Positions 50,045-58,214 of a stretch of DNA of 64,000 bases are shown piece after piece. A model generated the notes under the pieces. That model was not told where the DNA came from and did no database searches. It saw only the letters and a program-made list of their open reading frames with translations. Both the position numbers and the translations under genes were made by a program. This DNA is from Janibacter endophyticus (GTDB lineage Bacteria; Actinomycetota; Actinomycetes; Actinomycetales; Dermatophilaceae). The stretch covers positions 1,674,001 to 1,738,000 of the forward strand of contig NZ_JAFEJG010000004.1 in NCBI RefSeq assembly GCF_016888335.1, in the 5' to 3' direction. The number at the start of each line of letters is the position of its first letter. Position 1 is the stretch's first letter.

Positions 50045-51469
50045 TCAGATGTCGAAGTACATCTCGAACTCGTGCGGGTGCGGCCGCAGCTGAAGCGGCG
50101 CGACCTCGTTCTCACGCTTCCACGCGACCCATGTCTCGATGAGGTCCTCGGTGAAGACGTCGCCCTCGAGGAGGAACTCGTAGTCGTTCTCCAGCGCGAC
50201 GAGCACCTCGGGGAGGGTCGTCGGGACCTGCTCGATGGCCTCGTGCTCCTCCGGCGGCAGCTCGTAGAGGTCCTTGTCGATCGGCTCCGGGGGCTCGATC
50301 CGGTTCTTGATGCCGTCGAGGCCGGCCATGAGCTGCGCGGCGAAGCACAGGTACGGGTTGGCCGACGGGTCCGGGATCCGGAACTCGATGCGCTTGGCCT
50401 TCGGGGAGTTGCCCGCGATCGGGATGCGGATGCACGCGGAGCGGTTGCGCGCCGAGTACACGAGGTTGATCGGGGCCTCGAAGCCCGGGACCAGACGGTG
50501 GTAGGAGTTCGCCGTCGGGTTGGTGAAGGCGAGCAGCGCCGGGGCGTGCTTGAGCAGGCCACCGATGTACCAGCGGGCCATGTCGGACAGGCCGCCGTAG
50601 CCCTGCTCGTCGTAGAAGAGCGGCTCGCCGTCCTTCCACAGCGACTGGTGGGTGTGCATGCCCGAGCCGTTGTCACCGAAGATCGGCTTCGGCATGAAGG
50701 TCGCCGTCTTGCCGAACGCCCACGCGGTGTTCTTGATGACGTACTTGAACTTCATGATGTCGTCGCCGGACTGCAGCAGCGTGTTGAAGCGGTAGTTGAT
50801 CTCCTGCTGACCCGCGGTGCCGACCTCGTGGTGGCTGCGCTCGACCTGGAGGCCGACCTTGGCCATGTTGAGGCACATCTTGTCGCGGACGTCGGCGAAG
50901 TGGTCGACCGGCGGGACGGGGAAGTAGCCGCCCTTGAAGCGGGTCTTGTAGCCCTTGTTGCCGCCCTCCTCCTCGCGACCGGAGTTCCACGCGGCCTCGA
51001 TCGAGTCGAGGTAGTAGTAGCCGGCGTTGGCCTTGGTCTCGAAGCGGACGTCGTCAAAGACGTAGAACTCGGCCTCGGCGCCGAAGTACGCCGTGTCGGC
51101 GATGCCAGTGGACTTGAGGTAGGCCTCGGCCTTCGCGGCGATGTTGCGCGGGTCGCGGCTGTACGGCTCACCGGTGAAGGGGTCGACGATGGAGAAGTTC
51201 ATGATGAGCGTCTTCTCCTCCCGGAACGGGTCGACGTAGGCCGTCTTCACATCCGGGACGAGCTTCATGTCGGACTCGTGGATCGCCTGGAAACCCCGGA
51301 TCGAGGACCCGTCGAACATCTGCCCCTCGGTGAAGAAGTCCTCGTCGATGCTCTCGGCCGGCACGTTGAAGTGCTGCATGACGCCGGGCAGGTCGCAGAA
51401 CCGGATGTCCACGAACTTGATGTCTTCGTCCTTGATGTAGCTCAGGACCTCTTCGGGGCTGCTGAACAA
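50045..51469 (-). CDS. glnA: Glutamine synthetase type I
   Basis: A 474-residue [103 protein letters not shown], and the adenylylation-type tyrosine in [10 protein letters not shown] (about residue 400). The start is a TTG at 51469 with AGGAGG six bases before it; the ATG-less region upstream runs through the GlnR box, so longer versions are wrong. Ammonium assimilation; activity probably controlled by adenylylation, transcription by GlnR. Confidence 0.96.
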   Translation of the reverse strand: MFSSPEEVLSYIKDEDIKFVDIRFCDLPGVMQHFNVPAESIDEDFFTEGQMFDGSSIRGFQAIHESDMKLVPDVKTAYVDPFREEKTLIMNFSIVDPFTGEPYSRDPRNIAAKAEAYLKSTGIADTAYFGAEAEFYVFDDVRFETKANAGYYYLDSIEAAWNSGREEEGGNKGYKTRFKGGYFPVPPVDHFADVRDKMCLNMAKVGLQVERSHHEVGTAGQQEINYRFNTLLQSGDDIMKFKYVIKNTAWAFGKTATFMPKPIFGDNGSGMHTHQSLWKDGEPLFYDEQGYGGLSDMARWYIGGLLKHAPALLAFTNPTANSYHRLVPGFEAPINLVYSARNRSACIRIPIAGNSPKAKRIEFRIPDPSANPYLCFAAQLMAGLDGIKNRIEPPEPIDKDLYELPPEEHEAIEQVPTTLPEVLVALENDYEFLLEGDVFTEDLIETWVAWKRENEVAPLQLRPHPHEFEMYFDI

Positions 51470-51540
51470 AGCCGTCCTCCTGGTGAGTCGACTGGCGATC
51501 CGGCCAGCCGGGTGGTGTGAGAACACCGTAGGCAGGCCCG

Positions 51541-51578
51541 GTTTCCCGACCATGACCCAAGTGTTTCCGCCGTGTTAC
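51541..51578 (-). promoter_or_regulatory. GlnR box upstream of glnA
   Basis: Read on the minus strand: GTAAC-N6-GAAAC-N6-GTCAT-N6-GAAAC, matching the actinobacterial GlnR/PhoP-type nitrogen box (GTnAC-n6-GAAAC repeated) in all four half-sites apart from one base (T for C at the end of the third). It lies 72-109 bases upstream of the glnA TTG and only 21 bases from the divergent RDD gene, so it could influence both. Confidence 0.88.
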
Positions 51579-51598
51579 ACACCGTATCGTGGCCCTGC

Positions 51599-51976
51599 GT
51601 GAGCCAGATTGAGCCGTCCAGACCCAGCCTTCTGCGTCGACTCGTCGGTATCGCGATCGACTGGATGGCCTGCCTGGCCATCACCTTCGGGCTCATCGGG
51701 CAGCTCACCGAGATCACGCCGGCCCAGCAGAGCTGGTACCCGCTGCTCATCCTTTTCGTCGAGCACGCGCTGCTCGTGCCCCTCGCCGGCGGCTCGCTCG
51801 GTCACCGTCTCGTCGGTGTGGCGGTCGCCCCCGTGCACCGCCCGCAGACAACCATCCTCCAGGGCGTCATCCGCGCCGCGCTGCTCTGCCTCGTCATCCC
51901 GGCGGTCATCACCGACGGCAACGGGGACGGCATGCACGACAGGGCTGCCGGCACTCGCGTCATCCGCACCTCATGA
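51599..51976 (+). CDS. RDD family membrane protein
   Basis: A 125-residue protein of the RDD family: LLRRLVGIAIDWMACLAITFGLIG, YPLLILFVEHALLVPLAGGSLGHRLVGVAV and HDRAAGTRVIRT; three hydrophobic spans. GTG 51599 is chosen because it gives MSQIEPSRPSLLRRL and the ATG-less upstream part overlaps the GlnR box; no ribosome site is visible, so a leaderless mRNA is possible. Function unknown, position next to glnA is common in actinobacteria. Confidence 0.88.
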   Translation: MSQIEPSRPSLLRRLVGIAIDWMACLAITFGLIGQLTEITPAQQSWYPLLILFVEHALLVPLAGGSLGHRLVGVAVAPVHRPQTTILQGVIRAALLCLVIPAVITDGNGDGMHDRAAGTRVIRTS

Positions 51977-51980
51977 TTGG

Positions 51981-52016
51981 AGGTATCAGCGGCCGGCCGA
52001 CCGGTCGTTGATACCT
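51981..52016. terminator. Hairpin between RDD and DUF4191 genes
   Basis: AGGTATCA (51981-51988) and TGATACCT (52009-52016) pair around a GC-rich, partly self-complementary loop (CGGCCGGCCG). It sits just after the RDD stop, between convergent genes. Confidence 0.6.
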
Positions 52017-52055
52017 CGACGCGGCGACAGGGGGGGGCGAAGGGGGAGTGCTGGC

Positions 52056-52778
52056 TCAGCGGCCGCGCAGGCCCTTGCGGTTCATCCGCACCGAGGCCGG
52101 GTCGACGCCGGCGGGGATGCCCTGGCGGATGCCCGGCAGGGACTTGAGGCGCTTGTTGACGACGATGATCTCGTCCTTGGACAGCGCCGGCTTGAGGCGC
52201 GTGAGCGTCCAGCGCATCTTCTTCACCGGCAGCTCGTCCTCGCCGGAGCCCACGTGGTAGGTGTGCACCGGCACGCCGGGGGCGACGCGGGCGACCTTCT
52301 TCTTCTCCTTCTCGAGGAGCTTGGCGGCACGCGCCTTCGGCCCCTCGGCGAGGAGGACGACGCCGGGGCGCCCGAGCGCCCGGAAGACGACGGCAGCGTT
52401 CTGGATCTCCTGCGCCCGCGCCGCGTCGGCCGCGACCGGCTCCTGGTCGTAGTACCAGCCACGCCGCAGCGCCGAGAGCCCACCAAGGGTCGCGCCCTTC
52501 TGCCCCTCCATCTGCCGGAAGGCCGCGGCCTCGCCACGGCGCGCCAGCACGATCATCGCGGCGAGCATCGCCGCGGGGATCGCGACGATGAGGGTCAGCC
52601 ACGGGTGACCCATGAGGAAGCCGATGAGCAGACCGATGCCGATGACCACGACGAACGCGAGCAGCATCCACGCCGTGATCTGCGGGTCGATCGTCTTGAC
52701 GGTCCGGTGGACCTGCGCGATGCGCTTGAAGGGGTTGCGCGTCTCCTGGGGAGCCGCGGGAGTGTCCTTGCGTGCCAT
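52056..52778 (-). CDS. DUF4191 membrane protein
   Basis: A 240-residue actinobacterial DUF4191 protein: a basic N-terminus (NPFKRIAQVHRTVKTIDPQI), two membrane spans (ITAWMLLAFVVVIGIGLLIGFLMG and WLTLIVAIPAAMLAAMIVLA), then a conserved soluble domain (FRALGRPGVVLLAEGPKARAAKLLEKEKKKVARVAPGVPVHTYHVG). Function unknown; regularly adjacent to lipA, as here (13 bases). Confidence 0.9.
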   Translation of the reverse strand: MARKDTPAAPQETRNPFKRIAQVHRTVKTIDPQITAWMLLAFVVVIGIGLLIGFLMGHPWLTLIVAIPAAMLAAMIVLARRGEAAAFRQMEGQKGATLGGLSALRRGWYYDQEPVAADAARAQEIQNAAVVFRALGRPGVVLLAEGPKARAAKLLEKEKKKVARVAPGVPVHTYHVGSGEDELPVKKMRWTLTRLKPALSKDEIIVVNKRLKSLPGIRQGIPAGVDPASVRMNRKGLRGR

Positions 52779-52791
52779 AGTGCCGCCGATC

Positions 52792-53820
52792 TTACGCGGT
52801 AGCGGCGCCGGACTTGCCCGCGGCAAGCAGCGCCGAGGCCTCCTGCCGCGCCGAGCCCTCGCCCTCGCCGAGGTGGGCGAGGTTCTCCGGGATCTCACGG
52901 CCCCAGCGGCGCATCGCCTGCGCGTACAGCCGACCCGCGCGGTACGACGAGCGGACGAGCGGCCCGGCCATGACGCCCTTGAAGCCGATCTCCTCGGCGA
53001 GCTCGCTCCAGTGGACGAACTCCTCCGGCTTGACCCACCGGTCGATCGGGTGGTGCATCTTCGAGGGACGCAGGTACTGCGTGATCGTGAGGATGTCGCA
53101 GCCGGCCTCGTGCAGGTCGCGGATCGCCTGCTCGATCTCGTGGTCCTCCTCGCCCATCCCGAGGATGAGGTTGGACTTCGTCACGAGCTCGGCCTCACGG
53201 GCCATCGTCAGCACCTGGAGCGACTTGTCGTAGGTGAAGGCCGGACGGATCCGCTTGAAGATCCGCGGCACCGTCTCGAGGTTGTGCGCGAAGACCTCGG
53301 GCCGGGCGTCGAAGACCTGCCCGACGAGCTCCGGCTTCGCCCCGAAGTCGGGCGGGAGGATCTCGACACCCGTTGTCGGGTTGAGCGCGTGGATCTGCCG
53401 GATCGTCTCGGCGTAGAGGCGTGCGGCGCCGTCCGGCTGGTCGTCACGGGCGACACCGGTCACCGTCGAGTAGCGCAGCCCCATCTGCTGCACGGACTCC
53501 GCGACCCGGCGCGGCTCGTCCATGTCGAGGGCCGTCGGCCGACCCGTCGCGATGTCGCAGAAGTCGCAGCGCCGTGTGCACACGTCACCGCCGATGAGGA
53601 AGGTCGCCTCGCGGTCCTCCCAGCACTCGAAGATGTTGGGGCAGCCGGCCTCTTGGCACACGGTGTGCAGGCCCTCGCGCTTGACCATCGAGTGGAGCTG
53701 GTTGTACTCCGGCCCCATCTTCGCGGTGGTCCGGATCCAGCTCGGCTTGCGCTCGATCGGCGTCTCGGCGTTGCGCGCCTCGACGCGCAGCAGACGACGG
53801 CCCTCGGGAGCGACGGTCAC
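52792..53820 (-). CDS. lipA: Lipoyl synthase
   Basis: A 342-residue radical SAM lipoyl synthase inserting two sulfurs into octanoyl groups. Auxiliary cluster cysteines [12 protein letters not shown] and radical [12 protein letters not shown] are intact, with [28 protein letters not shown] and [15 protein letters not shown]. The GTG at 53820 has AGGAGGG six bases before it. lipB is not in the window. Confidence 0.96.
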   Translation of the reverse strand: MTVAPEGRRLLRVEARNAETPIERKPSWIRTTAKMGPEYNQLHSMVKREGLHTVCQEAGCPNIFECWEDREATFLIGGDVCTRRCDFCDIATGRPTALDMDEPRRVAESVQQMGLRYSTVTGVARDDQPDGAARLYAETIRQIHALNPTTGVEILPPDFGAKPELVGQVFDARPEVFAHNLETVPRIFKRIRPAFTYDKSLQVLTMAREAELVTKSNLILGMGEEDHEIEQAIRDLHEAGCDILTITQYLRPSKMHHPIDRWVKPEEFVHWSELAEEIGFKGVMAGPLVRSSYRAGRLYAQAMRRWGREIPENLAHLGEGEGSARQEASALLAAGKSGAATA

Positions 53821-53856
53821 GACAAACCCTCCTGGTGGGAGACGGGGGTGCAGCAC

Positions 53857-53887
53857 GACCTCACCGGCGGTGGGCCGGCGTGAGGTC
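53857..53887. promoter_or_regulatory. Dyad upstream of lipA
   Basis: GACCTCAC (53857-53864) pairs with GTGAGGTC (53880-53887), with additional inner CGGC/GCCG pairing. It lies 37-67 bases before lipA and about 100 bases before the divergent PNPOx gene, so it may be a 5' leader hairpin or an operator. Confidence 0.4.
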
Positions 53888-53989
53888 GATCACCCCAGCC
53901 TACGCGGGGTGGGCGGCCACCCCTTCGCCCGTCCCTCGACGGTCCTACGATGGGGGGACCGAACCGTGACGACGAAGGGGTGCTGCGCG

Positions 53990-54409
53990 ATGACCGAGTC
54001 ACCGATCCACGAGATGAGCCGCGACGAGTGCTGGGAGCAGCTCAAGAAGCACGAGTTCGGGCGCCTGGCCTTCCACCTCGCCGGCGAGGTCCACATCACC
54101 CCGATCAACTACGCCGTCGACGGCTCGACGATCCTCTTCCGCACCGCCGAGGGCAACAAGCTGCTCGGGGTCGTCATGAACTCCGACGTCGCCTTCGAGA
54201 TCGACGACACCCGCAGCGAGGAGGCCTGGTCGGTCATCCTGCGCGGCAGCGCCCGGGTCCTCGAGGGCGAGGAGGCCTACCGGGCCGACAACGTCCCGCT
54301 GCGGCCGTGGGTCCCGACGCAGAAGTTCAACGTCGTCGAGATCCAGGTCAAGGAGATGAGCGGGCGGCGGTTCGAGCTCGCCAAGCCGTGGACGCACATG
54401 CGCCACTGA
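53990..54409 (+). CDS. PNPOx-fold flavin/F420-binding protein
   Basis: A 139-residue split-barrel protein: MSRDECWEQLKKHEFGRLAFHLAGEVHITPINYAVDGSTILFRTAEGNKLLGVVMNSDVAFEIDD, then the GSARVLEGEEAYRA turn. This is the pyridoxamine-5'-phosphate-oxidase-like family with a flavin or F420 ligand; substrates are unknown. ATG 53990 follows a CGAAGGGG octamer. Confidence 0.87.
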   Translation: MTESPIHEMSRDECWEQLKKHEFGRLAFHLAGEVHITPINYAVDGSTILFRTAEGNKLLGVVMNSDVAFEIDDTRSEEAWSVILRGSARVLEGEEAYRADNVPLRPWVPTQKFNVVEIQVKEMSGRRFELAKPWTHMRH

Positions 54410-54429
54410 CGCGGGTCTAGCGTGCGGGC

Positions 54430-55950
54430 ATGGACCCGCTCCCGCTCTCCGAGGTCGTTGCCGTCTCCCGCGAGGTGGCAGCGACCTCGTCGCGTCTGGC
54501 GAAACGCTCGCTCATCGCGGACGCGCTCCGCGCGGCCGGCCCGGAGCAGGCCCGCGCGGTCGCGGCCTACCTCTCCGGCGTCACGCCGCAGGGCCGGGTG
54601 GGCGTGGGCTGGCGGACCCTGGCGACGGTGCCCGAGCCGGTGGCGGAGTCGTCGTTGAGCGTCGCGGACGTCGACGCGGCCTTGTCGGCGCTGGCGGGCG
54701 AAGGGGGACGCGCGGCGAAGGTCGAGATCGTCACCGGCCTCTTCGGCCGGGCGACGTCGGCGGAGCAGGACTGGCTGCGGGCGCTGCTCCTCGGCGAGGT
54801 GCGGCAGGGCGCGCTCGACGGGGTGCTCATCCCCGCGGTGGCTGCGGCGGCCGAGGTCCCGGAGGCGGTGGTGCGCCGGGCGGCGATGCTCGCGGGCCGT
54901 ACCTATGACGTCGTCGCCCCGGCGATGGCCGGGGGAGAGGCGGCGCTCTCCGAGATCACCCTCGAGACGGGCCGGGTGGTGCGGCCGATGCTCGCGGGGT
55001 CGGCCCCGGACGTCGCGAGCGCGATGGCCGCGCACGAGGGCGAGGTCGCGGTCGAGGCGAAGCTCGACGGCATCCGCGTCCAGGTGCACAAGCGCGGTGA
55101 CGAGGTGCGGGTCTTCACGCGGGGGCTCGACGACATCACCGTGCGCCTGCCGGAGGTCGTCGAGCTGGCGCGGTCGCTGCCGGTGAGGTCGGCGGTGCTC
55201 GACGGGGAGGCGATCGCGCTGCGGCCCGACGGGCGGCCGCGACCCTTCCAGGAGACGGGGGCCCGGACCGCGTCGAGCCGCTCGGTCGAGGCGCTGCGCG
55301 AGGCGACGCCGCTGACGACGTACCTCTTCGACCTGCTGGCCCGGGACGACGAGGTGCTGCTGGACGCCCCCTTCGCCGAACGGTCCGCCGCGCTGCGCGC
55401 GCTCGTGCCGGCGTCGGCCCTCGTCCCGGGCGTCGTGACCGCCGACCCCGCGGCGGCGGAGGCGTTCTTCGACCAGCTCGTCGCGGGCGGGCACGAGGGC
55501 GTGGTCGTCAAGGACCTCGCGTCGCCGTACGCGGCGGGGGCGCGTGGTCGCGGGTGGACGAAGGTCAAGCCGCGGCACACCTTCGACCTCGTCGTGCTCG
55601 CCGTGGAGTGGGGCAGCGGGCGGCGCAAGGGCAGGCTGTCGAACATCCACCTCGGTGCGCGGGGCGATGACGGCGGGCTCGTGATGCTCGGCAAGACCTT
55701 CAAGGGCATGACCGACGAGATGCTCGCGTGGCAGACCGAGCGCTTCCTCGAGCTCGAGACGCACCGGGACGACTGGACGGTCTACGTGCGCCCGGAGCAG
55801 GTCGTCGAGGTGGCGGTCGACGGGGTGCAGACCTCGCGGCGCTACCCGGCGGGGATCGCCCTGCGCTTCGCCCGCGTGCTGCGCTACCGCGACGACAAGA
55901 CGGCGGTCGAGGCGGACACGGTCGCAGCCGTGCGGGCCCTGCTCGACTGA
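54430..55950 (+). CDS. ligB: ATP-dependent DNA ligase
   Basis: A 506-residue ATP-dependent ligase of the actinobacterial LigB type: N-terminal DNA-binding helical domain, then the nucleotidyl motif EAKLDGIRVQ with the lysine that accepts AMP at residue 211, FTRGLDDIT, VLDGEAIALRPDGRPRPFQE, HEGVVVKDLASPY, WTKVKPRHTFDLVVLAVEWGSGRRKGRLSNIHLG. A repair or backup ligase beside the essential NAD-dependent LigA. It is the last gene before the accessory region. Confidence 0.95.
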   Translation: MDPLPLSEVVAVSREVAATSSRLAKRSLIADALRAAGPEQARAVAAYLSGVTPQGRVGVGWRTLATVPEPVAESSLSVADVDAALSALAGEGGRAAKVEIVTGLFGRATSAEQDWLRALLLGEVRQGALDGVLIPAVAAAAEVPEAVVRRAAMLAGRTYDVVAPAMAGGEAALSEITLETGRVVRPMLAGSAPDVASAMAAHEGEVAVEAKLDGIRVQVHKRGDEVRVFTRGLDDITVRLPEVVELARSLPVRSAVLDGEAIALRPDGRPRPFQETGARTASSRSVEALREATPLTTYLFDLLARDDEVLLDAPFAERSAALRALVPASALVPGVVTADPAAAEAFFDQLVAGGHEGVVVKDLASPYAAGARGRGWTKVKPRHTFDLVVLAVEWGSGRRKGRLSNIHLGARGDDGGLVMLGKTFKGMTDEMLAWQTERFLELETHRDDWTVYVRPEQVVEVAVDGVQTSRRYPAGIALRFARVLRYRDDKTAVEADTVAAVRALLD

Positions 55951-55985
55951 GGTTCGTGGTGAGCGAGGACCCCTGGCTGCCCTGA

Positions 55986-56291
55986 ACCCGAGCATCGGTC
56001 GACGTCATCACCCAGCGCGTCGCCCCGAGGCTGCGACCAGGCCAGAAGGTCCACTGGATCGTCCCCGGCCAGTTCGAGGCCCGCCAGCTCCTCGACCGCG
56101 AGGTCGTCGACCTCCTCAACGAACGATTCCCCGGCCAGGTGACCGAACCCATCCGCAAGGCCGTCGCCGCCGCCGACGCCTACACCGCGGGGATGCCCGT
56201 GAGCCTCTACGAGCCCGGCTCCGCCATCGCCGAGGACTACCGCAACGCCATGCGGCAGATCACCGGCCGCGACGAGGAAGGGGCCAAGTGA
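55986..56291 (+). pseudogene. C-terminal fragment of a ParA-type ATPase
   Basis: An open frame without start, about 101 residues: ITQRVAPRLRPGQKVHWIVPGQFEARQLLDREVVDLLNERFPGQVTEPIRKAVAAADAYTAGMPVSLYEPGSAIAEDYRNAMRQI. This resembles the last third of plasmid-type ParA proteins. The Walker A half is missing, and the DNA before it is the tail region of the ligase gene. It marks the left edge of plasmid- or ICE-derived DNA. Confidence 0.6.
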
Positions 56292-56872
56292 TGGCACGCA
56301 AGCGCACCAGCCTCCGCGATACCACCACAAACACCACACCCAAGCCCGAGGGCGCCGGGCGCACCCTCCGCGACCACAACCGGGCCGCGATCTCCCGAGC
56401 TGACGCGCCCACCAAGGCGGCGCCTCAGCCGGAACCGCAGCCCGAGCCGCGGGGGAGCGGCGCGACCCCGGCCAGCAGGAGCGCGACCCCGAGCAGCAGG
56501 ACCGCGACCCCGGCCAGGGTGGCCTTATCAAGTAGGACCGCGGCCCCGGCCAGCAGGAACGCAACCCCGGCCAGCAGGCCCGCGACCCCGAGCAGCAGGA
56601 ACGCAACCCCGGCCAGGGTGTCCCTATCAAGTAGGACCGCAACCCCGAGCAGCAGGAGCGCGACCCCGAGCAGCAGGGTCGCGACCCCGAGCAACAGGCC
56701 CGCGACCCCGAGCAACAGGAGCGCAACCCCGAGGGCGACGTCATCGATGGAGAGGCGGGTGCGCAGCGCATTCCAGGTCAATGAGGTGCTGGCGATGGCG
56801 AGCAGGCTGATCCCCAGGATGGTGGGAACAACCGGCCCGTCAGCGGCCAGCACGGGGGCGAGACCCAGGTAG
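56291..56872 (+). pseudogene. Truncated ParA partner running into repeat DNA
   Basis: MARKRTSLRDTTTNTTPKPEG to KAAPQPEPQPEP looks like the N-terminus of a small ParB/ParG-like partner, starting one base inside the ParA stop (TGATG). After about 56450 the frame is the antisense of a tandem repeat and yields low-complexity ATPSSR-type heptads. The gene was probably broken by the same rearrangement that joined the membrane-protein gene. Confidence 0.45.
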
Positions 56873-57114
56873 GCCAGCAGGAACACACTGGCGATGAGAC
56901 GGCCGAGGGGGCTCGCGCCGCGCCGTTCACGGCTAAGGACTCCGCCGGGCATGGTGATGATGACGAACAGGACCGCGACCGCAGAAGGTGCGTAGACCCA
57001 CAGTCCATCCGTAGAACCGATCCAATCGGTGATCAGTCTGTCAACGACCCCGAGTCCAAGAACGCCGATGAGCCACCAAGCCGCTCGGTCAGCTCTGGAA
57101 GTGGGTCTCTGCAC
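56425..57114 (-). CDS. Membrane protein with tandem hydrophobic heptad repeats
   Basis: 229 residues from a GTG. The N-terminal 110 residues have four hydrophobic spans (AAWWLIGVLGLGVVDRLI, AVAVLFVIITMPGGV, ...). After RTRLSIDDVALG the chain repeats a seven-residue unit of the type GVALLLL about a dozen times, with two DRDTLAG/DKATLAG interruptions. The C-terminus (PLPRGSGCGSG) is the antisense of the ParA-partner gene, so the natural end is probably lost. No family named. Confidence 0.55.
   Translation of the reverse strand: MQRPTSRADRAAWWLIGVLGLGVVDRLITDWIGSTDGLWVYAPSAVAVLFVIITMPGGVLSRERRGASPLGRLIASVFLLAYLGLAPVLAADGPVVPTILGISLLAIASTSLTWNALRTRLSIDDVALGVALLLLGVAGLLLGVATLLLGVALLLLGVAVLLDRDTLAGVAFLLLGVAGLLAGVAFLLAGAAVLLDKATLAGVAVLLLGVALLLAGVAPLPRGSGCGSG
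56458..56735. repeat. 21-bp tandem repeat array
   Basis: About a dozen units of 21 bp based on GCGACCCCGAGCAGCAGG plus three variable bases, with two interruptions containing ATCAAGTAGGACCGC. Read on the minus strand it encodes the heptad repeats of the membrane protein. Confidence 0.75.
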
Positions 57115-57172
57115 GAGGAGCAGACTTGCAGAATCAACACGCTCGGACCGGCACCTGCTCGGAAACGTTCGT
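57112..57172. repeat. 61-bp direct repeat, left copy
   Basis: CACGAGGAGCAGACTTGCAG at its start and CGGAAACGTTCGT at its end; identical over 61 bases to 60853-60913. It ends exactly at the GTG start codon of the membrane protein (read on the minus strand). Nothing alike extends beyond either end. The two copies bracket 3.7 kb with mer and cad genes. Confidence 0.85.
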
Positions 57173-57746
57173 TTACGGGACGACAGGCCGTCCCATATGA
57201 CGCACCGTCACCGGACAACCCTTCTCGGGCGGTCTTGCGAACATTCGGGCGTGGGTTTCCGCCGATGACCTGCACCGCCTCCGCAACGGGTTCCTCCTAC
57301 GGGACGGACAACTGGACCGACCGCAACCGCTGCGAGGGCGGACCACTGAGCGTTAGGGGGTCCCGTCCGGCTCCGATGCCCTCTCCAGGCTTCGGACCAC
57401 TGCCAGGCGGTGGAGCTCAGACCGTCGGATGAGGAGTGCGGCAACGGGCGCCCGCGATCGCGCTGGCGGCGTGATGATTGGTCGTCATTCGCGCCCTTTG
57501 GTTCCTTCGCGCACCATCCGACGATGTTCGCCGCGGCCGGCGGCGTGCCCGCGTTGCGGGCGGAGTCGTTCAGTCGCGAGCGATGCGAAGGGCGACCCAG
57601 AGCGCGCACCTTCGGCAGATGTAGGCCGGTTCGCTCCCGAGTGCGTGGAGCGACCTTCGTGGCCGCTGGCGGCCGCAGCACGAGCATCGTTGCTGGGTGT
57701 CATCGGCCATGTCGCGATGGTGCCACGGGCCGGTGACCTTCGCGGG
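57173..57746. other. Gene-free mosaic stretch
   Basis: About 570 bp with no convincing gene. A frame with coding character (57173-57350; RAVPYDAPSPDNPSRAVLRTFG and, shifted, RAWVSADDLHRLRNGFLLRDGQ) suggests a decayed C-terminal piece of some protein. The inverted GGGACG/CGTCCC pair is at 57178-57196. The rest shows nothing I can name. Confidence 0.4.
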
Positions 57747-58145
57747 TCACAGGTAGCGGCAGACGTCCTCGGGGGAGCATGTGGCCGGGTCGCCAGTGGT
57801 GGCGTGCTCGCGCAGGATGGCGATCGTGGTGCGTAGCTGCGCGAGCTCGGCGAGCTGCCGGTCGATGACCGCGAGGCGGGTGTCGAGCAGGTCGGTGACG
57901 TGCTGGCAGGGGGCCTGGCCCCGGTCTCGGATGGCCAGCACCTGGCCGATCTGGGCCAGGGTCAGCCCGGCGGCTTGGCCCCGGCGGATGAAGTGCAGCC
58001 GGTCGAGCACCTCGGGGCCGTAGTCCCGGTACCCCGCCGGGCTGCGGTCGGGGTCGGGGAGGAGTCCGACGTCCTCGTAGTACCGCAGGGTCTTAGCTGT
58101 CGTGCCTGACGCCTGAGCCACCTCACCGATCCGCATGCCACTCAT
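57747..58145 (-). CDS. MerR family metal-responsive regulator
   Basis: A 132-residue MerR protein: MRIGEVAQASGTTAKTLRYYEDVGLLPDPDRSPAGYRDYGPEVLDRLHFIRRGQAAGLTLAQIGQVL. Cysteines sit in QAPCQHV and CSPEDVC, the three-cysteine pattern of divalent or Hg(II) sensors. ATG 58145 is chosen; ATG 58136 is possible. It diverges from merA across a canonical dyad, so it is most likely the mercury regulator of this operon, though a cadmium/lead type cannot be excluded. Confidence 0.88.
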   Translation of the reverse strand: MSGMRIGEVAQASGTTAKTLRYYEDVGLLPDPDRSPAGYRDYGPEVLDRLHFIRRGQAAGLTLAQIGQVLAIRDRGQAPCQHVTDLLDTRLAVIDRQLAELAQLRTTIAILREHATTGDPATCSPEDVCRYL

Positions 58146-58151
58146 TCTGCC

Positions 58152-58176
58152 TTGACCTTCCAGTGCACTGGAAGGT
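58152..58176. promoter_or_regulatory. MerR-type operator/promoter
   Basis: TTGACC (-35, 58152-58157) overlaps the left arm of a perfect 22-bp palindrome, ACCTTCCAGTG / CACTGGAAGGT (58155-58176). This is the usual MerR-family layout with the dyad inside a long spacer. The -10 would lie just after 58176. Confidence 0.85.
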
Positions 58177-58214
58177 CGATCCTGGTCCTGAGGCGCGGCA
58201 ACAAGGGAGGACTT

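Noticed and set aside
56458-56735. CRISPR-like repeat array
   Set aside because: Units are contiguous 21-bp repeats without unique spacers and encode hydrophobic heptads.
57208-57687. Possible 159-residue minus-strand gene in the mobile region
   Set aside because: No ribosome site, mixed composition, no motif; better read as mosaic DNA.
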